A stretch of 43,964 nucleotides of DNA from Agrobacterium cavarae (GTDB taxonomy: Bacteria; Pseudomonadota; Alphaproteobacteria; Rhizobiales; Rhizobiaceae): positions 514,593-558,556 of the forward strand of contig NZ_SISF01000031.1 in the NCBI RefSeq assembly GCF_004310285.1. The letters run 5' to 3'. Shown here in pieces: positions 42,432 to 43,964 of the stretch; the first letter of the stretch is position 1; each line of letters starts with the position of its first letter. The position numbers and the translations under genes are program-made. The notes below the pieces were generated by a model that saw nothing but the letters and a program-made list of their open reading frames with translations, did not search any database and was not told the DNA's origin.

Positions 42432-42491
42432 CCTAACCCCAAAGGTTGCAGGTTGTTCACTCGCAATATCTTTCTGAACGGTCAGATGACC

Positions 42492-43037
42492 TCATAGGCT
42501 CTTCAACATCGCCACGCGACGCTCTGGATCAAGACCAGAATCGATTTGAGCCTTCAGCCTTCTGCGGAGAAAGGCCGGGGTCTCCGCAGCCTCCAGGATG
42601 CGAAAGCCGAGCCTTGTGTAAAAGGGTGCGTTGAAAGGCACGTATCGATCCGTGGTGAGAGCGACCTTAGCAAAGCCTCTTTCACGTCCGCGATCCAGCA
42701 TAGCCAAGATCAGCGAAGTGCCGACGCCCCTACCCTGTGCCGCACGCTCCACATCGACCTCGACGATATAGAGGGTACCTCCCTCATTCAGCCCAAGCGT
42801 AAAGCCGACGACACGTCCCGCTTCCTCAGCCACGAGAAGCAGTTCCTCGTGCAGGCTCTGTTCAAGGAGGAACACCGGCGCGCAGACGGGCTTCTGCGTC
42901 ACCCCGCAGGCTTCCGCCCAGACAACAAACGCATCCAGTTCGATTTCCGCAAGACGCGGAAAGTCTTCCCTCCGTCCGGCGCGGATCGTGACCAAGTGGG
43001 CATTCCCTCTGTCTGCTTTGCCGTCCCATTCTTCCAT
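42492..43037 (-). CDS. GNAT family N-acetyltransferase
   Basis: This roughly 181-residue protein has a GNAT fold: VTIRAGRREDFPRLAEIELD, LLLVAEEAGRVVGFTLGLN, LYIVEVDVERAAQGRGVGTS with the acetyl-CoA loop, and FNAPFYTRLGFRILE. The tail LKAQIDSGLDPERRVAMLKSL is common in small amine acetyltransferases. ATG 43037 lacks a ribosome binding site; TTG 42995 has AGAGGGA and would begin at MVTIRAG, so it may be the true start. The frame runs open through the 72-bp repeats only because their length is a multiple of three. Confidence 0.82.
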   Translation of the reverse strand: MEEWDGKADRGNAHLVTIRAGRREDFPRLAEIELDAFVVWAEACGVTQKPVCAPVFLLEQSLHEELLLVAEEAGRVVGFTLGLNEGGTLYIVEVDVERAAQGRGVGTSLILAMLDRGRERGFAKVALTTDRYVPFNAPFYTRLGFRILEAAETPAFLRRRLKAQIDSGLDPERRVAMLKSL

Positions 43038-43063
43038 AAGACGGCGAGCCGCGCCGACACAAC

Positions 43064-43234
43064 ATATTGGCGTAGACCGGCCCTTCGCCGAACATCCTTG
43101 CTGACGGCGGTCCGTGCGGGCCGCGCCAATATCAAATATTGGCGTAAACCGGCCCTTCGCCGAGCATCCTTGCTGACGGCGGTCCGTGCGGGCCGCGCCA
43201 ATATTACATATTGGCGTAAACCGGCCCTTCGCCG
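43064..43234. repeat. 72-bp tandem repeats copying the ETF-QO gene tail
   Basis: ATATTGGCGTA recurs at 43064, 43136 and 43208 (period 72). Two full units and a 27-base part are present. On the minus strand each unit holds the ETF-QO tail (GGCGAAGGGCCGGTTTACGC) and then a hairpin CGCCAATAT with ATATTGGCG; in the real gene copy this hairpin spans the stop codon. Confidence 0.9.
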
Positions 43235-43964
43235 CCTTGTGGCGGTACCCAGTTGATGTTCTGGTTCGGGTCCTTGATATCGCAGGTCTTGCAGTGGACG
43301 CAGTTCTGCGCGTTGATGACGAAGGTCGGTTCGCCTTCCTTCTCCACCCACTCATAGACCCCGGCGGGACAGTAACGCTGCGATGGGCCGGCATAGACAT
43401 CATGCTCGGAGCGCTTCTGCAGCTCCATGTCCTTCACCTGAAGATGGACCGGCTGGTCCTCTTCGTGATTGGTGGAGGAGAGGTAGACGGACGACAGACG
43501 GTCAAAGGTCAGCACGCCATCCGGCTTTGGATAGGCAATCGGCTTGTGATTTGCCGCAGGCTCCAGGCTTTCTGCATCTGTCTTGCCATGCTTCAGCGTA
43601 CCGAAGATGGAGAAGCCGAAGAGCTGATTGGTCCACATATCGAGACCGCCAAGGCCGACGCCAATCGCCGTGCCGAACTTCGACCAAAGCGGCTTGACGT
43701 TGCGGACCCGCTTCAGGTCCTTGCCGATATCGGTGCCACGCCATTCGTTCTCGATCTCGATCACTTCATCGTTGGCGCGACCCGATGCGAGGGCCGCAGC
43801 AATCTTGTCCGCCGCCAGCATGCCGGAGAGAACCGCGTTGTGGCTGCCCTTGATGCGCGGAACGTTGACGAGACCTGCCGAACAGCCGATCAGCGCGCCG
43901 CCCGGGAAGGTGAGCTTCGGCACCGACTGATAACCACCTTCGGTGATAGCTCGCGCGCCGTAAG
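43204..43964 (-). CDS. Electron transfer flavoprotein-ubiquinone oxidoreductase, C-terminal part
   Basis: The gene runs off the right end, so about 253 C-terminal residues are seen. The frame reads YGARAITEGGYQSVPKLTFP, then GCSAGLVNVPRIKGSHNAVL, the ETF-QO pattern. The 4Fe-4S cluster ligands are in CPAGVYEWV and NAQNCVHCKTCDIKDPNQNI. The enzyme passes electrons from ETF to ubiquinone at the inner membrane during fatty- and amino-acid oxidation. The gene stops at TAA (43206-43204) inside a hairpin and its tail is tandemly repeated downstream. Confidence 0.95.
   Translation of the reverse strand, partial: YGARAITEGGYQSVPKLTFPGGALIGCSAGLVNVPRIKGSHNAVLSGMLAADKIAAALASGRANDEVIEIENEWRGTDIGKDLKRVRNVKPLWSKFGTAIGVGLGGLDMWTNQLFGFSIFGTLKHGKTDAESLEPAANHKPIAYPKPDGVLTFDRLSSVYLSSTNHEEDQPVHLQVKDMELQKRSEHDVYAGPSQRYCPAGVYEWVEKEGEPTFVINAQNCVHCKTCDIKDPNQNINWVPPQGGEGPVYANM

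Noticed and set aside
43038..43403. N-terminal extension of the GNAT frame through the 72-bp repeats into ETF-QO
   Set aside because: It stays open only because the repeat length is divisible by three; the translation is repetitive and the ETF-QO frame is the real one.

Overview
The window looks like chromosomal DNA of a Rhizobiaceae member (Agrobacterium/Rhizobium type). The signs are a Porin_2-type porin with a paired-cysteine N-terminus, a TTG-started ribosomal protein S21 next to cspA, an HWE-family histidine kinase, an EcfG-type general-stress promoter (GGAAC-N17-CGTT), short palindromic intergenic elements like those known from rhizobia, and GC-rich coding sequence with AT-richer gaps. 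I see no phage, plasmid or insertion-sequence genes and no CRISPR array. Most of the window is core metabolism, transport and envelope function.

Left part (1-10.5 kb): a 0.7 kb AT-rich gene-free edge, a porin, tRNA-Ser(GCT), a small secreted protein, a DUF883/ElaB-like membrane protein behind a stress promoter, a 58-residue protein, a coupled aldolase and ferredoxin-reductase pair, a PilZ-like protein, a HisC-like aminotransferase, a Sel1 protein, a DUF2147 protein, and a LysE exporter divergent from an Lrp/AsnC regulator.

Middle part (10.5-26.4 kb): a Tat-exported PhoX phosphatase behind a Pho box, an esterase, the cold-shock cluster cspA-ORF2-rpsU, two tiny membrane proteins ahead of AMP nucleosidase, a divergent envelope locus (YbhN-like flippase family protein facing a polyprenyl-phosphate glycosyltransferase and a GT-C transferase), a class III aminotransferase with OsmC, a diacylglycerol-kinase-like enzyme, and an MFS exporter behind an orphan terminator.

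Right part (26.4-44 kb): a repeat-rich autotransporter, MgtE behind a leader that can fold over its own ribosome binding site, a GNAT enzyme, a five-gene operon joining a polar amino-acid ABC importer to a homocysteine S-methyltransferase, UppP, an HWE kinase, a redox-type HxlR regulator coupled to an aldehyde dehydrogenase and divergent from a quinone reductase, a pentapeptide-repeat protein behind alternating palindromes, a GNAT enzyme, and the 3' end of ETF-quinone oxidoreductase followed by 72-bp tandem copies of its own tail.

I do not see one obviously new multi-gene system. The best leads are non-coding: the mgtE leader, the orphan terminator ahead of the MFS gene, the alternating palindromes ahead of the pentapeptide gene, and two repeat families that sit at or near stop codons. 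The best gene-context lead is the ABC importer with the methyltransferase. All family calls come from reading translations by eye; no searches were run.
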